DNA of 64,000 nt from Candidatus Xiphinematobacter sp. Idaho Grape (GCF_001318295.1 NZ_CP012665.1:310001-374000), one strand, 5' to 3'. Positions 1 to 8,809 are shown, counted from the stretch's first letter. A program made the numbers and translations. The notes: generated from the letters alone by a model not told the origin.

Positions 1-252
1 GAGGGCATCCACCTCTATTCCGGAATCTTCAGCCAGCACCCAACCCGGGAAGAACTTTGAAACTCCTTCTGCTTTCAGCCGTGCATTAATCTCGAAAGTA
101 TCTCCATCTTCTTCTATTTCTGGGGCTTCGGAAGCAGCTTCCCTTCTCAGGAGTTCAAAATTTGGCCACATAAGCTCCAGCATTTCCTGGAACTTACCGG
201 GATTTCGCGTGGCCACCAAAACCCGATGCTTAGTGTGGGAAGAAAGCTTCAT
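1..252 (-). CDS. rdgB: RdgB/HAM1-family non-canonical purine NTP pyrophosphatase, N-terminal part
   Basis: Only the first 84 codons are in the window; the gene runs off the left edge. The family hydrolyses ITP, dITP and XTP to monophosphates and so keeps deaminated purines out of DNA and RNA. The visible part reads M-K-L-S-S-H-T-K-H-R-V-L-V then ATRNPGKFQEM, the family's opening strand and nucleotide-binding loop. It continues with EDGDTFEINA and the acidic AEDSGIEVDAL segment that carries metal-binding residues. The start is the ATG whose complement is at 250-252. A tRNA-Gln gene lies upstream on the same strand. Identification is firm, but completeness cannot be judged. Confidence 0.88.
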   Translation of the reverse strand, partial: MKLSSHTKHRVLVATRNPGKFQEMLELMWPNFELLRREAASEAPEIEEDGDTFEINARLKAEGVSKFFPGWVLAEDSGIEVDAL

Positions 253-396
253 AGAAATTTCTTCCAGGGATCATGTGAATATTTTCTTCTAAGATGGTGA
301 CTATTTTATCCGGTCTTTCTTCCAGGCCACACTTCTTGCTGTCTAGATGTTAATCGGCAGAAGGAGGACTATAGCTGTGGTATCTTTTTGCCCTTT

Positions 397-467
397 CTGC
401 CCCACATGGACTCGAACCATGAATAACGCCTCCAAAGGGCGCTGTGTTACCATTACACTACAGGGCA
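397..467 (-). tRNA. tRNA-Gln (anticodon TTG)
   Basis: A complete cloverleaf can be folded on the minus strand. It has a 7-bp acceptor with two G-U pairs, a D arm, a 5-bp anticodon stem around the loop CTTTGGA (anticodon TTG), a T arm CATGG-TTCGAGT-CCATG, and discriminator G. Its length is 71 nt and no CCA is encoded after the discriminator. Confidence 0.93.
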
Positions 468-624
468 AATGAGAGAAACCATGCCATCCATATTCTCCCA
501 GGATTTTTTCCGTAGACTCTACAGGCTCCCATATACTCGTTGACTCTGTAGCTATTTACCAGATTATTTTCCCTAAGTTTCGTAGACTGTGGTTCGTAAT
601 TGTACAGTGTCAGCCGACACATCG

Positions 625-1995
625 CTAAGGCGCTGGGACTTTTTTGCGCAAGTAACTTGGCAAGATGGAGAGTTGTACACGGTATTTCGCAACAATACGG
701 CGTGTGGCCAGAAGTCCCCTTCCTCTCAAGAGGGCGACTATCTCTTGATCGCGGAAGGGATTGTATCTATCTTCCCCAGCAACTATTCTTAGGATCTCTT
801 CACGCACACTTTCACTACTAGTGAAACCACCACTCTTGGTCCGATATCCGGAAGTAAAAAAACGTCTCATTGCAAGGACTCCATAGGGGGTATCCATATA
901 CTTTCCGGAAACTGCTCGACTAACGGTAGTCTCGTGAACTCCTATTGCTTTGGCTATTTCCCCCATGGTCATGGGATATAAGCCAGTAAAACCTTCCTCA
1001 AAAAATTTCTGTTGACGGATAACAATCTGCTCGGCAGCACCTAGGATAGTTTGTTGCCTCTTTTGGATACTGCGAATAAGGAAGAGGCCAGCTCGGATTT
1101 TCTTCTGGATGTATTCTCGCACTTCTCTGTTACTTCCCTCTCGTGAGAGTAGTTCTCTGTAGAGAGAATTAATTCGTAGACGTGGCAAACCTGCGTTGTT
1201 GAGAATGGGGTGGTACTCTCCATCTCTCCCCTTCCGTACAGTAACTTCTGCAGTTACGAAAGGTTCAACGGAGTCTTCTAATATCCTCCCTGGCCTAGGC
1301 TCTAGCTGGGCAATGTGATTAGCTGCCCGACACACTTGTGCAAGAGGGACTTGGAGTACCCTAGCGATTTCTTTGAATCTGCGATGTGCCAGTTGGTTTA
1401 GGCACAACTTGACGATTCTACTTTCCAAGTGGGTTGCTTTCCCCTGGCGTCTGAGTTGTAGGAGAAGACACTCCTGCAAATTGCGCGCCGCTATTCCAGC
1501 CGGATCTAGACTCTGAACTTGGCGTAACACGGCGTCCACATCCTCTGGACGTGCCTTTGCCAAGCTGGCGATTTCCTCAACGGAAGCTTCTAAATATCCT
1601 GCCTCGTTTAGACTGCCTATGATTAGTAGTGCAATACTGATGTCTTCTGCTTTTGTCTCCATTAATACAACCTCTTTCCTCAAAGAGCTCTGTAGTGTAC
1701 TAGCCTCTATTAGAGAGTTAATCAAATGATGATGCTGCTCTGCAGCTAGAGAAGAAAAGTTGGATTGTACAAAATAGGTATCCCATTCCTCTTGGAGCGA
1801 AAAAGGTTCCCCTCCTAGCAGAGAAAAATCCCTTGAGGAGGTCACCTCTTCCAGAGTGGGGTTCACCCTCATTTCATTTCCTACCAGATGTTTAAGTTCA
1901 CTAAGCGATGCCTGTAAGATCTGGAGGCTCCGTTGCATGAGAGGAGACGGAGCCTGTTGCACAGAAAGGGCATGTGTTTGTTCTATTCCAGGCAT
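625..1995 (-). CDS. rpoN: RNA polymerase sigma-54 factor RpoN
   Basis: Alternative sigma factor that recognises -24/-12 promoters and needs an AAA+ activator to open them. The N-terminus holds the glutamine- and leucine-rich region I (QQAPSPLMQRSLQILQ). A central core-binding region follows, then the helix-turn-helix HETTVSRAVSGKYMDTPYG near residue 353. The RpoN box, TRRIVAKYRVQL near residue 435, lies close to the C-terminus. The frame stays open upstream to a GTG at 2025, but the ATG at 1995 gives the usual short lead-in to region I, so I prefer it (456 aa). It is divergent from the type III secretion genes that start at 2116, so a regulatory link is possible but unproven. Confidence 0.93.
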   Translation of the reverse strand: MPGIEQTHALSVQQAPSPLMQRSLQILQASLSELKHLVGNEMRVNPTLEEVTSSRDFSLLGGEPFSLQEEWDTYFVQSNFSSLAAEQHHHLINSLIEASTLQSSLRKEVVLMETKAEDISIALLIIGSLNEAGYLEASVEEIASLAKARPEDVDAVLRQVQSLDPAGIAARNLQECLLLQLRRQGKATHLESRIVKLCLNQLAHRRFKEIARVLQVPLAQVCRAANHIAQLEPRPGRILEDSVEPFVTAEVTVRKGRDGEYHPILNNAGLPRLRINSLYRELLSREGSNREVREYIQKKIRAGLFLIRSIQKRQQTILGAAEQIVIRQQKFFEEGFTGLYPMTMGEIAKAIGVHETTVSRAVSGKYMDTPYGVLAMRRFFTSGYRTKSGGFTSSESVREEILRIVAGEDRYNPFRDQEIVALLRGRGLLATRRIVAKYRVQLSILPSYLRKKVPAP

Positions 1996-2115
1996 ACAGG
2001 CGCGGGTTAACGATGCGAATACCACAAGTCTCTTAAGTTTCCCATAATCTCTCTCAAGTAGAAGAAAGCCCCTTTCTAATATGCAAAAAAGAACCTACAA
2101 CGTGGATTGTATTTT

Positions 2116-2850
2116 ATGTCTGACATTGCTTCACTTCAGCCGATCCAACAGGCTAGTCCCTCCTCCCCAGGCCCTCAAGAAAGGGGTGTTTTTCAGGGGA
2201 TGACTGTTGAGATGGGTGCTACACAGGACGCTATGGGGGACGTCAGTTTCGATTTGCAGGGGATCCTTTCAGAACTCGAGATAGCACAGCAGTACCAGGA
2301 AGGACGGAGGGCCATTTTTCTAGGTCAGGTCAATCAGCTATTTGAGAGCGCCAAGGAATCAATTGCATCACAGACACTCGGTGATTTTTCTGGTGTGTAC
2401 GGTGCTTTATTCCACGACTTCCTCGCTGAGTTAAAGTCCATTCAGAAAAAGAGGGATTATGACCTCTCTAACATTCGGGAACTAAGCAAACGGATATTTG
2501 ATGACCCATCCGTGCAACATGCAGCTGTTCTCGCTGCTGCGCAAATGGAAAACGGTATGGCTGAGGGCAACAATATGGAGCAGATGCTCCGGCAGTTTGC
2601 TCAGATCCTTGTGGAAGAAAATGGGCCTGCCATCCGTGCTGGATATAACATTAACTCTACCATTACACTCTTTGCTGGAGAGCGGGTTGAGCATTTTCGC
2701 ACGTTGCGCGAGGTGTATCGATCCGTACTACTTTCTGACATGAGTGAAGAGGAAATCTATGATTTTGTTGTGCACACACTACCTACACGCTTCCGTTTCC
2801 TCTTTAGACCTAAAGAAAATCCAGACAGCCAGGGGGGAAGGAAAAAATAG
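2116..2850 (+). CDS. sctW: type III secretion gatekeeper SctW (YopN/CopN/InvE family), N-terminal HrpJ part
   Basis: SctW plugs the export gate until host contact and ranks translocators before effectors. The 244-aa product has a low-complexity secreted-type N-terminus. A helical HrpJ domain follows from about residue 100, including FDDPSVQHAAVLAAAQ, IRAGYNIN and LREVYRSVLLSDM. The start is the ATG at 2116; a TTG nine bases upstream is also in frame. The protein ends at TAG 2848-2850, right after a G6-AA-GG-A6 tract. The same frame resumes and supplies the missing C-terminal domain, so this looks like a gene split by a nonsense codon. It precedes a chaperone gene and sctV, as in the Chlamydia copN region. 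Confidence 0.75.
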   Translation: MSDIASLQPIQQASPSSPGPQERGVFQGMTVEMGATQDAMGDVSFDLQGILSELEIAQQYQEGRRAIFLGQVNQLFESAKESIASQTLGDFSGVYGALFHDFLAELKSIQKKRDYDLSNIRELSKRIFDDPSVQHAAVLAAAQMENGMAEGNNMEQMLRQFAQILVEENGPAIRAGYNINSTITLFAGERVEHFRTLREVYRSVLLSDMSEEEIYDFVVHTLPTRFRFLFRPKENPDSQGGRKK

Positions 2851-2865
2851 ACAGATTTATCGACC

Positions 2866-3480
2866 ATGGGTTATGCCCAGGATAAGTTCTTATGCAGACT
2901 GACCCTAATGTCTCTGCGTGTCTCTACTTCGCAAAGAGTTCATATAGTGGAACCAAAAAAGATAGGATCTCAGAAATTCCCCGAGGAAGACACTGCCCTA
3001 GGATTCATTTACGCATCCATGGATTTTCTTCTTGGTGCTTTAGCAGAGGATCTAAACACGCCGATCCCCAGCAAAGAATCCGCTTTCCTTCATTTACTCA
3101 ATGATCGCATATGTCTCGTTCGTTCATTGGTAAGGGAGCTAGAGCTTAGCAAACATCTCTTGACTATCATTGATAGGCATTTCTTGAAGGAAGATCTTGC
3201 CACTCCCCCCAAAGGAACGGAACTAGATCGCGCAGATGCTTTGTTGTGGACACTCCTCGAAATGCTGAATCGAGACGTACCTACGGCAGAAGCGTTCCAC
3301 GAGTTGGCGAACCAAGCGCAGATTCCTCCCTCCCCACAAGCCTACATCTATTTTTTTACCCAGCTCTATCAGCTAGTTCATGATTTTCCCATGAGGCTAT
3401 TCCGTGGCCCGGAGCGCCGAGAAGACATTCTCTGTGCCATTCAGGATGCGCTCGACAACGCGGTCATTCTGGAAGAATGA
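2866..3480 (+). CDS. SctW C-terminal half with TyeA-like domain, in frame after the stop
   Basis: This 204-aa frame is in the same phase as the preceding SctW part and begins five codons after its TAG. From about residue 50 it matches the second half of SctW proteins (FLLGALAEDLNTPIPS). Its last 80 residues resemble TyeA, which clamps YopN in Yersinia: IPPSPQAYIYFFTQLYQLV, then FPMRLF and a terminal ALDNAVILEE. The first ~45 residues match nothing I recognise and look like an insertion relative to CopN. No ribosome-binding site is evident before the ATG at 2866. It may be translated separately, as YopN and TyeA are, or be the tail of a broken sctW. Confidence 0.6.
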   Translation: MGYAQDKFLCRLTLMSLRVSTSQRVHIVEPKKIGSQKFPEEDTALGFIYASMDFLLGALAEDLNTPIPSKESAFLHLLNDRICLVRSLVRELELSKHLLTIIDRHFLKEDLATPPKGTELDRADALLWTLLEMLNRDVPTAEAFHELANQAQIPPSPQAYIYFFTQLYQLVHDFPMRLFRGPERREDILCAIQDALDNAVILEE

Positions 3481-3520
3481 CAAGACTAAGATGTAGGAGA
3501 GCTATCCTCTTTGTTTTCTT

Positions 3521-3880
3521 ATGGAACAAGTGCTAAAGGACTTTGGAAATCTGTTAGGGCTGTCCAATTTGGTCCTTCCTCCTGGGAAGTCTGTGCGTCT
3601 ACGTATAGAATCGTTGGGAGAGCTTGACCTTATCCATAAGGACAGTCATCTCCTGATGCGACTAAGTAAGACTCTACCTTCCTTCAGCAAGGAGACCCTT
3701 TTGGAGCTCCTTAGCGCGACTCATTTTTTTTTCCTTTCCACAAGGCCCGTGCGAGTCTGGATTCGAAATCCAGACCGTTTAGGCATTGGGCTTCTCTTTT
3801 CTCAGCAAGAAGCCACCGCTCATTGTCTTTATCAAGGGCTAGAGCTTTTAGGTAAGGAATTCAGGAGAATATGTCCGTAA
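3521..3880 (+). CDS. type III secretion chaperone, SycN/Scc1-like
   Basis: The 119-aa protein has the size and layout of class I type III chaperones. There is an N-terminal helix (MEQVLKDFGNLLGL), beta strands around RLRIESLGELDLI and LLMRLSKTLP, a central helix, more strands (RVWIRNPDRLGIGLLF) and a C-terminal helix. The pattern fits the SycN/Scc1 group, which escorts SctW. Its position directly after the SctW parts and before sctV agrees with that client. The fold is fast-evolving, so the subfamily rests on pattern and neighbours rather than on a diagnostic motif. An AGGAG sequence lies about 22 bases upstream, further than usual. Confidence 0.65.
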   Translation: MEQVLKDFGNLLGLSNLVLPPGKSVRLRIESLGELDLIHKDSHLLMRLSKTLPSFSKETLLELLSATHFFFLSTRPVRVWIRNPDRLGIGLLFSQQEATAHCLYQGLELLGKEFRRICP

Positions 3881-4397
3881 TGATGATTGTTGGACAGTAG
3901 ACTGGATTTACACATAGCTCACCGGAAAGAATCCAGAGGAATAGCTCTCGAAGGTTGTAAACGTGCCTGGAATCGCTCTGCACACTCACTAGTATAAGTT
4001 AACACTCAGGTTTCTGGAGATTCTGCAAAAAATTTTCCCAAGGACATAAGAGTTCTCTAAAAACAATGGAACGAAAATGAGAAAAGAACATCTTACACGC
4101 ACACTTGTTAACATGAATGCCCTATGGAAAACTGCTAACAGTTGATTAGATCTCCAACTGCTGTCTTAGACGGGAAATTATTGTAGCCTTTCCGCCCCTT
4201 GTTTTTTCTGACAGCCTCCGTAGGCAAAGCTGCCCTCTAAGGGGAATAACTGAAGAAGATCCGCAACCACTCCCTTTCCGGCAAAGAGCGTACCTCATCA
4301 CCTTAATGGGGTATGACCTGCATCATCAGATACTTACCACACCTACTATAAAAAACTTCTTAAGTAAGACCCTAGCATTCAACCAACTCACCCTAGA
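3881..4397. other. 517-bp gap between chaperone gene and sctV; no gene seen
   Basis: All frames are broken by frequent stops and no family motif could be read. It could be the remains of another secretion gene. The only feature I can support is a candidate sigma-54 promoter near 4307. Confidence 0.6.
4307..4322 (+). promoter_or_regulatory. candidate sigma-54 (-24/-12) promoter ahead of sctV
   Basis: The sequence TGGGGTATGACCTGCA places GG and GC exactly ten bases apart, with TGG at -24 and TGCA at -12 as in the RpoN consensus; the CAC after TGG is not matched. It lies 75 bp upstream of the sctV start, in a window that also encodes RpoN next to the secretion block. No activator site was identified. 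Confidence 0.3.
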
Positions 4398-6512
4398 GTG
4401 TCGGGCCCTTCCTCCATGAAAGAGCTTTTGACAAAAATACACTCTCTCACACTCAGAAACCAGCGGCGCTACAGCGACATCTACATCGCTGCCATCATCA
4501 TCTGTATCGTTCTGTTACTAGTAGTACCAGTGCCAGCCTGGTTGTTGGACACGCTGATCACGCTTAATCTCATGCTCTCCGTGATACTCCTAATGATGGC
4601 CATTTATGTCCCTAGGGTCCTTTCCTTTTCTACATTCCCCAGTGTTTTACTCATTACGACACTGTTTCGGCTAGCAATTAATATTACTTCAACTCGCATG
4701 ATCCTCATGGAGGCTTCTGCCGGAGAGATTATTTTTACCTTTGGGAACTTCGTAGTGGGTGGGAATTTTGTAGTAGGTACGGTCTTATTTCTGATCCTGC
4801 TTATTATTCAGTTTATTGTCATTACCAAGGGAGCAGAACGAGTGGCAGAGGTGGCGGCAAGGTTCACCTTAGACGCCATGCCTGGCAAGCAGATGAGCAT
4901 TGATGCTGACATGCGTGCGGGTGCTATTGACATTCGAGAAGCACAGCACAGACGTGGGGTTCTAGAGAAGGAAAGTCAACTGTTTGGAGCTATGGATGGT
5001 GCTATGAAGTTTGTTAAAGGAGACGCTATCGCCTCACTCATTATTGTCGCCATCAATATCACTGCTGGTATTTGCATTGGAGTGTTCCAAAATGGCCTGG
5101 CGGTAAGCCAGGCAGTTACCACTTACTCCGTATTAACCATTGGAGATGGTCTTATTTCTCAAATTCCAGCACTGCTCATTTCCATCACAGCTGGCATGAT
5201 CACCACGCGTGTTAGTTCAGACGAACGCAGCAGCCTGGGAAGTGATATCTTTAGACAAATATCTGCAGTGCCTAAAGCTATAATTATTGGTGGAGTCGTA
5301 CTAGGCGGTTTCTCGATGATCCCTGGGTTTCCCAAGTTACAATTTGCCGTAATCTCGGCTGCCGTTACCGCTCTAGGCATCATTTTGCAGCGCAATGTCA
5401 AGACCAAGCCAATAGCGCTCATCATGCAGAAGAAGTCTCCACTTGCTTCCTCGTTTCAAGCAGAAGACCAAGAAGGCGATGAACTTATATTCACCAGGAT
5501 ACTAGTAGACATCGACCAGGATGTTCAACAGCAGACTGCACCACTCGAACTTAGTGCTGAACTTGTTAAAATACGCAAGGCACTCTGCGCTGACCTAGGG
5601 GTGCCGTTTCCCGAGATTCACTTTCGCTTTAAGAAATTCCCCAGGAATGGCTTTTTATACCAGGTCCTTTTGCAAGAGGTACCAGTAAGTGGGGGTGCCT
5701 TTCAGCCAGAAAGTCTCTATGTCTACGCAGATTCGGACAGACTGCATGGTTTAGGTGTTGATTTTACTCCTGTCGTAGAACTGGTTGATCAGCACCCTGC
5801 TAATTGGGTTCCAAAGACCTTCCTCCATAACCTGCAACAGCTAGGCATTACATTCATGAGGCCATCGGAGCTACTTGCCTATCATGTCTCTCTCGTATTG
5901 CGCAAGCATGCATGGGAATTTCTCGGCCTGCAAGAGACACGTACCCTCCTCAATAAGATGGAAAAGGAATGTGGAGAGGTAACACGTGAAGTCCAACGGA
6001 TAGTACCAATACAAAGAATTACCGAAGTGCTTCAACGCCTGGTGCAGGAAGAGATCTCTATCCGAAATTTAAATGCAATCTTCCACGCCTTAGTAGAGTG
6101 GGGTAGTAGAGAAAAGGATCCTGCGCTATTGGTCGAGTATGTCCGAATTGCTCTCCGCCGCTACATTAGTCACCGTTTTAGCGGAGGGAAAGGCGTCCTT
6201 TCTGCCTACTTGATTGAACCCAAAGTAGAAGAGGAAATCCGTAAGGCAATTCGACAAACTTCAAGTGGGAGTTTTCTTGCCCTAGAACCGACCGTGGCAC
6301 TTAACATTGTAAACGCGGTGAAAAGCCTGATAGGCAGGACAGCCTCAGCCTATCTAGACGACGCCACGCCTGTCATCCTAACGTCTATGGATATCAGGCG
6401 CCACACAAGGAAACTGCTGGAAATTGACCTTCCAACCGTTCCTATCCTCTCGCATCAGGAACTTACCGAGGAGGTCCAAATCCATCCGTTGGGGAAGATC
6501 AGTCTAGAATAA
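4398..6512 (+). CDS. sctV: type III secretion export gate protein SctV (FHIPEP family)
   Basis: SctV is the large inner-membrane export gate protein; its nonameric cytoplasmic ring receives chaperone-substrate complexes. The 704-aa product has about eight hydrophobic helices in residues 20-330. The FHIPEP signature AMPGKQMSIDADMRAG lies near residue 160, and a soluble domain spans about 350-704. The length is normal. The start is taken as GTG 4398; ATG 4416 is equally possible. No sctU or other export-apparatus gene adjoins it: the next gene, hemQ, converges from the other strand 13 bp away. FlhA is the flagellar paralogue, but the SctW-chaperone context favours the injectisome. Confidence 0.92.
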   Translation: MSGPSSMKELLTKIHSLTLRNQRRYSDIYIAAIIICIVLLLVVPVPAWLLDTLITLNLMLSVILLMMAIYVPRVLSFSTFPSVLLITTLFRLAINITSTRMILMEASAGEIIFTFGNFVVGGNFVVGTVLFLILLIIQFIVITKGAERVAEVAARFTLDAMPGKQMSIDADMRAGAIDIREAQHRRGVLEKESQLFGAMDGAMKFVKGDAIASLIIVAINITAGICIGVFQNGLAVSQAVTTYSVLTIGDGLISQIPALLISITAGMITTRVSSDERSSLGSDIFRQISAVPKAIIIGGVVLGGFSMIPGFPKLQFAVISAAVTALGIILQRNVKTKPIALIMQKKSPLASSFQAEDQEGDELIFTRILVDIDQDVQQQTAPLELSAELVKIRKALCADLGVPFPEIHFRFKKFPRNGFLYQVLLQEVPVSGGAFQPESLYVYADSDRLHGLGVDFTPVVELVDQHPANWVPKTFLHNLQQLGITFMRPSELLAYHVSLVLRKHAWEFLGLQETRTLLNKMEKECGEVTREVQRIVPIQRITEVLQRLVQEEISIRNLNAIFHALVEWGSREKDPALLVEYVRIALRRYISHRFSGGKGVLSAYLIEPKVEEEIRKAIRQTSSGSFLALEPTVALNIVNAVKSLIGRTASAYLDDATPVILTSMDIRRHTRKLLEIDLPTVPILSHQELTEEVQIHPLGKISLE

Positions 6513-6525
6513 AGCTTAACAAGGT

Positions 6526-7371
6526 TTACAACCCTAATCGAAAGAACAAATCATTTAAGGGCAATTGCAACCCAATTAAAAACTCACCGAATTCCGCGTA
6601 CTCTGCACTAACTGAATCGAATCGCATCTCATAAACAATTGCCTTAATATCCGACGTAGTGTGTGCAAAAAGAGTGACCCCCCATTCCATGTCATCCAAA
6701 CCGGTTGAACCGGTGATCAATTGCCGTACCCTTCCCGCGTATGTCCTGCCTAGACGTGCATGTCCGGCCATCAATCTTTTCCTTGTCATAAAGTCTAGTG
6801 CATACCAGTTTTTTGAGGGATAGCGCCGCTTAGACATTGGGTAAAAGCAGACCACTGGCCAGTTAGGTAAACAAGGATAGAGACGGTCTTGCGAATACTT
6901 TGTCATCCGACTGCGGAAGTCTGCCAGCTTTATCTCAAGCTTTTGGTCACAGGCTCCTGAGCCCCCTTCTCTCTTCAAGTCAACCATATACTCTGCTTCG
7001 GTCGTTGTGTACTCACTCAGTTCAGTTACTGACAACCAACTCAGTACGGGTTCCATAACCTGAGGGCCCAACGATCTTGCGAGTTGCTTGGCAAAGTGAT
7101 CCACCATATGTAGGTCTGGAGAGATAAGAATAAAACCCACATCAGCCTTAGCCCCCACCGTACTCAGAGTAAGCAACTGGGTGTTTGGTTCCAAGCGAAT
7201 CCTCTGCACTACAGATGAGAAATGCTCTAGGGCTCCAGCATGCCCTCGTTCCGTAAAAGACCTCCATTGTGCATGGTTTATCCGAAAAAACGAATGCGAA
7301 ACATGCCACCCCTCCTTAGGTACGATAGGTATGATTGCAGAACATGTTGTTTGCTTAGGGAGATCTGTCAT
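6526..7371 (-). CDS. hemQ: coproheme decarboxylase HemQ/ChdC (chlorite dismutase family)
   Basis: It catalyses the last step of the coproporphyrin-dependent heme pathway, the peroxide-driven decarboxylation of coproheme to protoheme. The 281-aa protein carries the diagnostic CFYPMSKRR motif near residues 175-183, where the reactive tyrosine sits. GHARLGRTYAGRV near residue 203 contains the proximal heme histidine. GLDDMEWGVTLFA and YEMRFDSVSAEYAEFGEF complete the ferredoxin-like fold. No signal peptide is seen, so it should be cytoplasmic. It is convergent with sctV and divergent from the ferredoxin gene. True chlorite dismutase is unlikely given these motifs. Confidence 0.9.
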   Translation of the reverse strand: MTDLPKQTTCSAIIPIVPKEGWHVSHSFFRINHAQWRSFTERGHAGALEHFSSVVQRIRLEPNTQLLTLSTVGAKADVGFILISPDLHMVDHFAKQLARSLGPQVMEPVLSWLSVTELSEYTTTEAEYMVDLKREGGSGACDQKLEIKLADFRSRMTKYSQDRLYPCLPNWPVVCFYPMSKRRYPSKNWYALDFMTRKRLMAGHARLGRTYAGRVRQLITGSTGLDDMEWGVTLFAHTTSDIKAIVYEMRFDSVSAEYAEFGEFLIGLQLPLNDLFFRLGL

Positions 7372-7491
7372 GTAAGTAAGAGGTTAAATCTATGGAGAGT
7401 AACCGGTAATGCTTGCTTCTTCCCTATTTTAGGCTTACCGTTCCTACCGTGTCTTATTCTTATCTGAGGAAGCATCGACATTTAAACTGAA

Positions 7492-7731
7492 ATGGCTGAC
7501 TTTAACAATAGGTATCCGGAGAATGTTTCTGGGAGGTTTTACGTGGATGATCAGTGCATCGACTGTGATCTATGTCGGGAAACTGCTCCTGCTAATTTTA
7601 AGCGTAATGATGATGAAGGACGCTCCTTCGTCTATAAGCAGCCAGCAACAATTGAAGAGGTTGAGCTTTGCCAGCAAGCCTTGGAGGGCTGCCCAGTAGA
7701 AGCTATTGGAGATTCCGGGATACAAGAGTAA
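7492..7731 (+). CDS. small [4Fe-4S] ferredoxin
   Basis: The 79-aa protein has one cluster-binding set: CIDCDLC near residues 23-29 and a remote cysteine in EGCPVEAIG near residue 67. This is the C-x2-C-x2-C...C-P pattern of single-cluster ferredoxins. It would carry single electrons in the cytoplasm; the partner is not shown by the sequence. The second half-cluster of classical 2[4Fe-4S] ferredoxins is absent. The ATG at 7492 has only a distant GAGGA upstream. The gene is followed closely by dciA. Confidence 0.88.
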   Translation: MADFNNRYPENVSGRFYVDDQCIDCDLCRETAPANFKRNDDEGRSFVYKQPATIEEVELCQQALEGCPVEAIGDSGIQE

Positions 7732-7741
7732 AAGCGCGCCT

Positions 7742-8161
7742 GTGGTTTCTAACGAAATAGCGAGGGAATGGAGGAGAGCGAGTCCACAGAACTGGAGGGC
7801 AGCAGGGAAGCCGCAGGCGCGCAGGTTGCGTGTAGTTGCTGAGTGGCGTGGATATCCGGAAGGGCCAACAGAGACTAGCGGGTGCTTTTGCGCAATAGGA
7901 GAAATACTCAAAGCATTTCTCGGAAAGCTGAATCTGAGCGAACGCCCGGGTGAAAACACGGTTTTGGAGGCCTGGAAAGAAATGGTAGGGGGCTTCTTTG
8001 CTAGTCACTCTACACCTGTCTGTCTAAAATCGGGCGTTTTGTATGTTCAAGTTCATCAATCTTCCGTTCGCTATGAGCTAGACCGTGTTTGGAAACCTCG
8101 AATTCTCACAAGGCTACAACAAAGGTTTGGGAAAATGACTGTTCGTGAACTACGCTTCTAG
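7742..8161 (+). CDS. dciA: DciA-like (DUF721) helicase-loading protein
   Basis: DciA loads or aids the replicative helicase DnaB in bacteria that lack DnaC. The C-terminal 90 residues fit the DUF721 domain. They include ILKAFLGKLNL, the WKEMVG motif, SGVLYVQVHQSSVRYELDRV and a final helix with LQQRFGKMTVREL. The N-terminal 50 residues are basic and variable, as in other members. The GTG at 7742 lies just after the ferredoxin stop. A TTG at 7706 would overlap the ferredoxin by 26 bp and is the alternative start. Confidence 0.75.
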   Translation: MVSNEIAREWRRASPQNWRAAGKPQARRLRVVAEWRGYPEGPTETSGCFCAIGEILKAFLGKLNLSERPGENTVLEAWKEMVGGFFASHSTPVCLKSGVLYVQVHQSSVRYELDRVWKPRILTRLQQRFGKMTVRELRF

Positions 8162-8229
8162 GAGGCTCCCACTGCCGCGACAAGAGCATCCAGGAATTGT
8201 GATGCAGGAAGGGGGCTAAGAAAGTTGGA

Positions 8230-8625
8230 ATGCTGGAGTTCCCCGCAGAACCTCAACTCTCCCCATTCTCCGTGTTAGAAGATGATGTCATTCAAATTCA
8301 GGGACTCTCCGTCTGCACCCGTATTGGAACAACTGAGGAAGAGCACCTCTTCCATCAGCACCTCCTGCTTGACCTTCAAATACAGCCTCAAAGTCCCTTC
8401 TCTGCCCAGAAAAGTACTCAACCATCGGTTGACTATAGCGCCCTTGCACAAAGGATTCGAAGCCTATGCGCCGTGGGCCAATGGCGACTGATGGAAACCC
8501 TTGCTGCGGAAATCTCTGACACGTTGCTTCTGGAGTTTCCAGTTAAAAGGCTTACCCTCCGTATTCGCAAGTTTGTCCTTCCCTATGCTGAGTTTGTTGC
8601 TGTCCAAACCACACGAGAAAGATAA
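8230..8625 (+). CDS. folB: dihydroneopterin aldolase FolB-like
   Basis: It makes 6-hydroxymethyl-dihydropterin and glycolaldehyde in folate synthesis. The 131-aa product shows the family order. DVIQIQGLSVCTRIGTTEEE opens the T-fold. VDYSALAQRIRSL follows, then the short helix MMETL-type segment read here as RLMETLAAEIS. LRIRKF comes near the end. Length is typical. No other folate genes are in the window. The related FolX (dihydroneopterin triphosphate epimerase) cannot be excluded. Confidence 0.78.
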   Translation: MLEFPAEPQLSPFSVLEDDVIQIQGLSVCTRIGTTEEEHLFHQHLLLDLQIQPQSPFSAQKSTQPSVDYSALAQRIRSLCAVGQWRLMETLAAEISDTLLLEFPVKRLTLRIRKFVLPYAEFVAVQTTRER

Positions 8626-8690
8626 ACGTTGACTTTGACCATAAGTTTTGATCCCTTCTTCCCCTCCCCTCTGGGAGAGGAGCCTAGTAT

Positions 8691-8763
<73 letters not shown>

Positions 8764-8809
8764 CGGGCTCGGGTTCAAACAGGCGGAGGGAAAATAAGCG
8801 AGCAAATTC

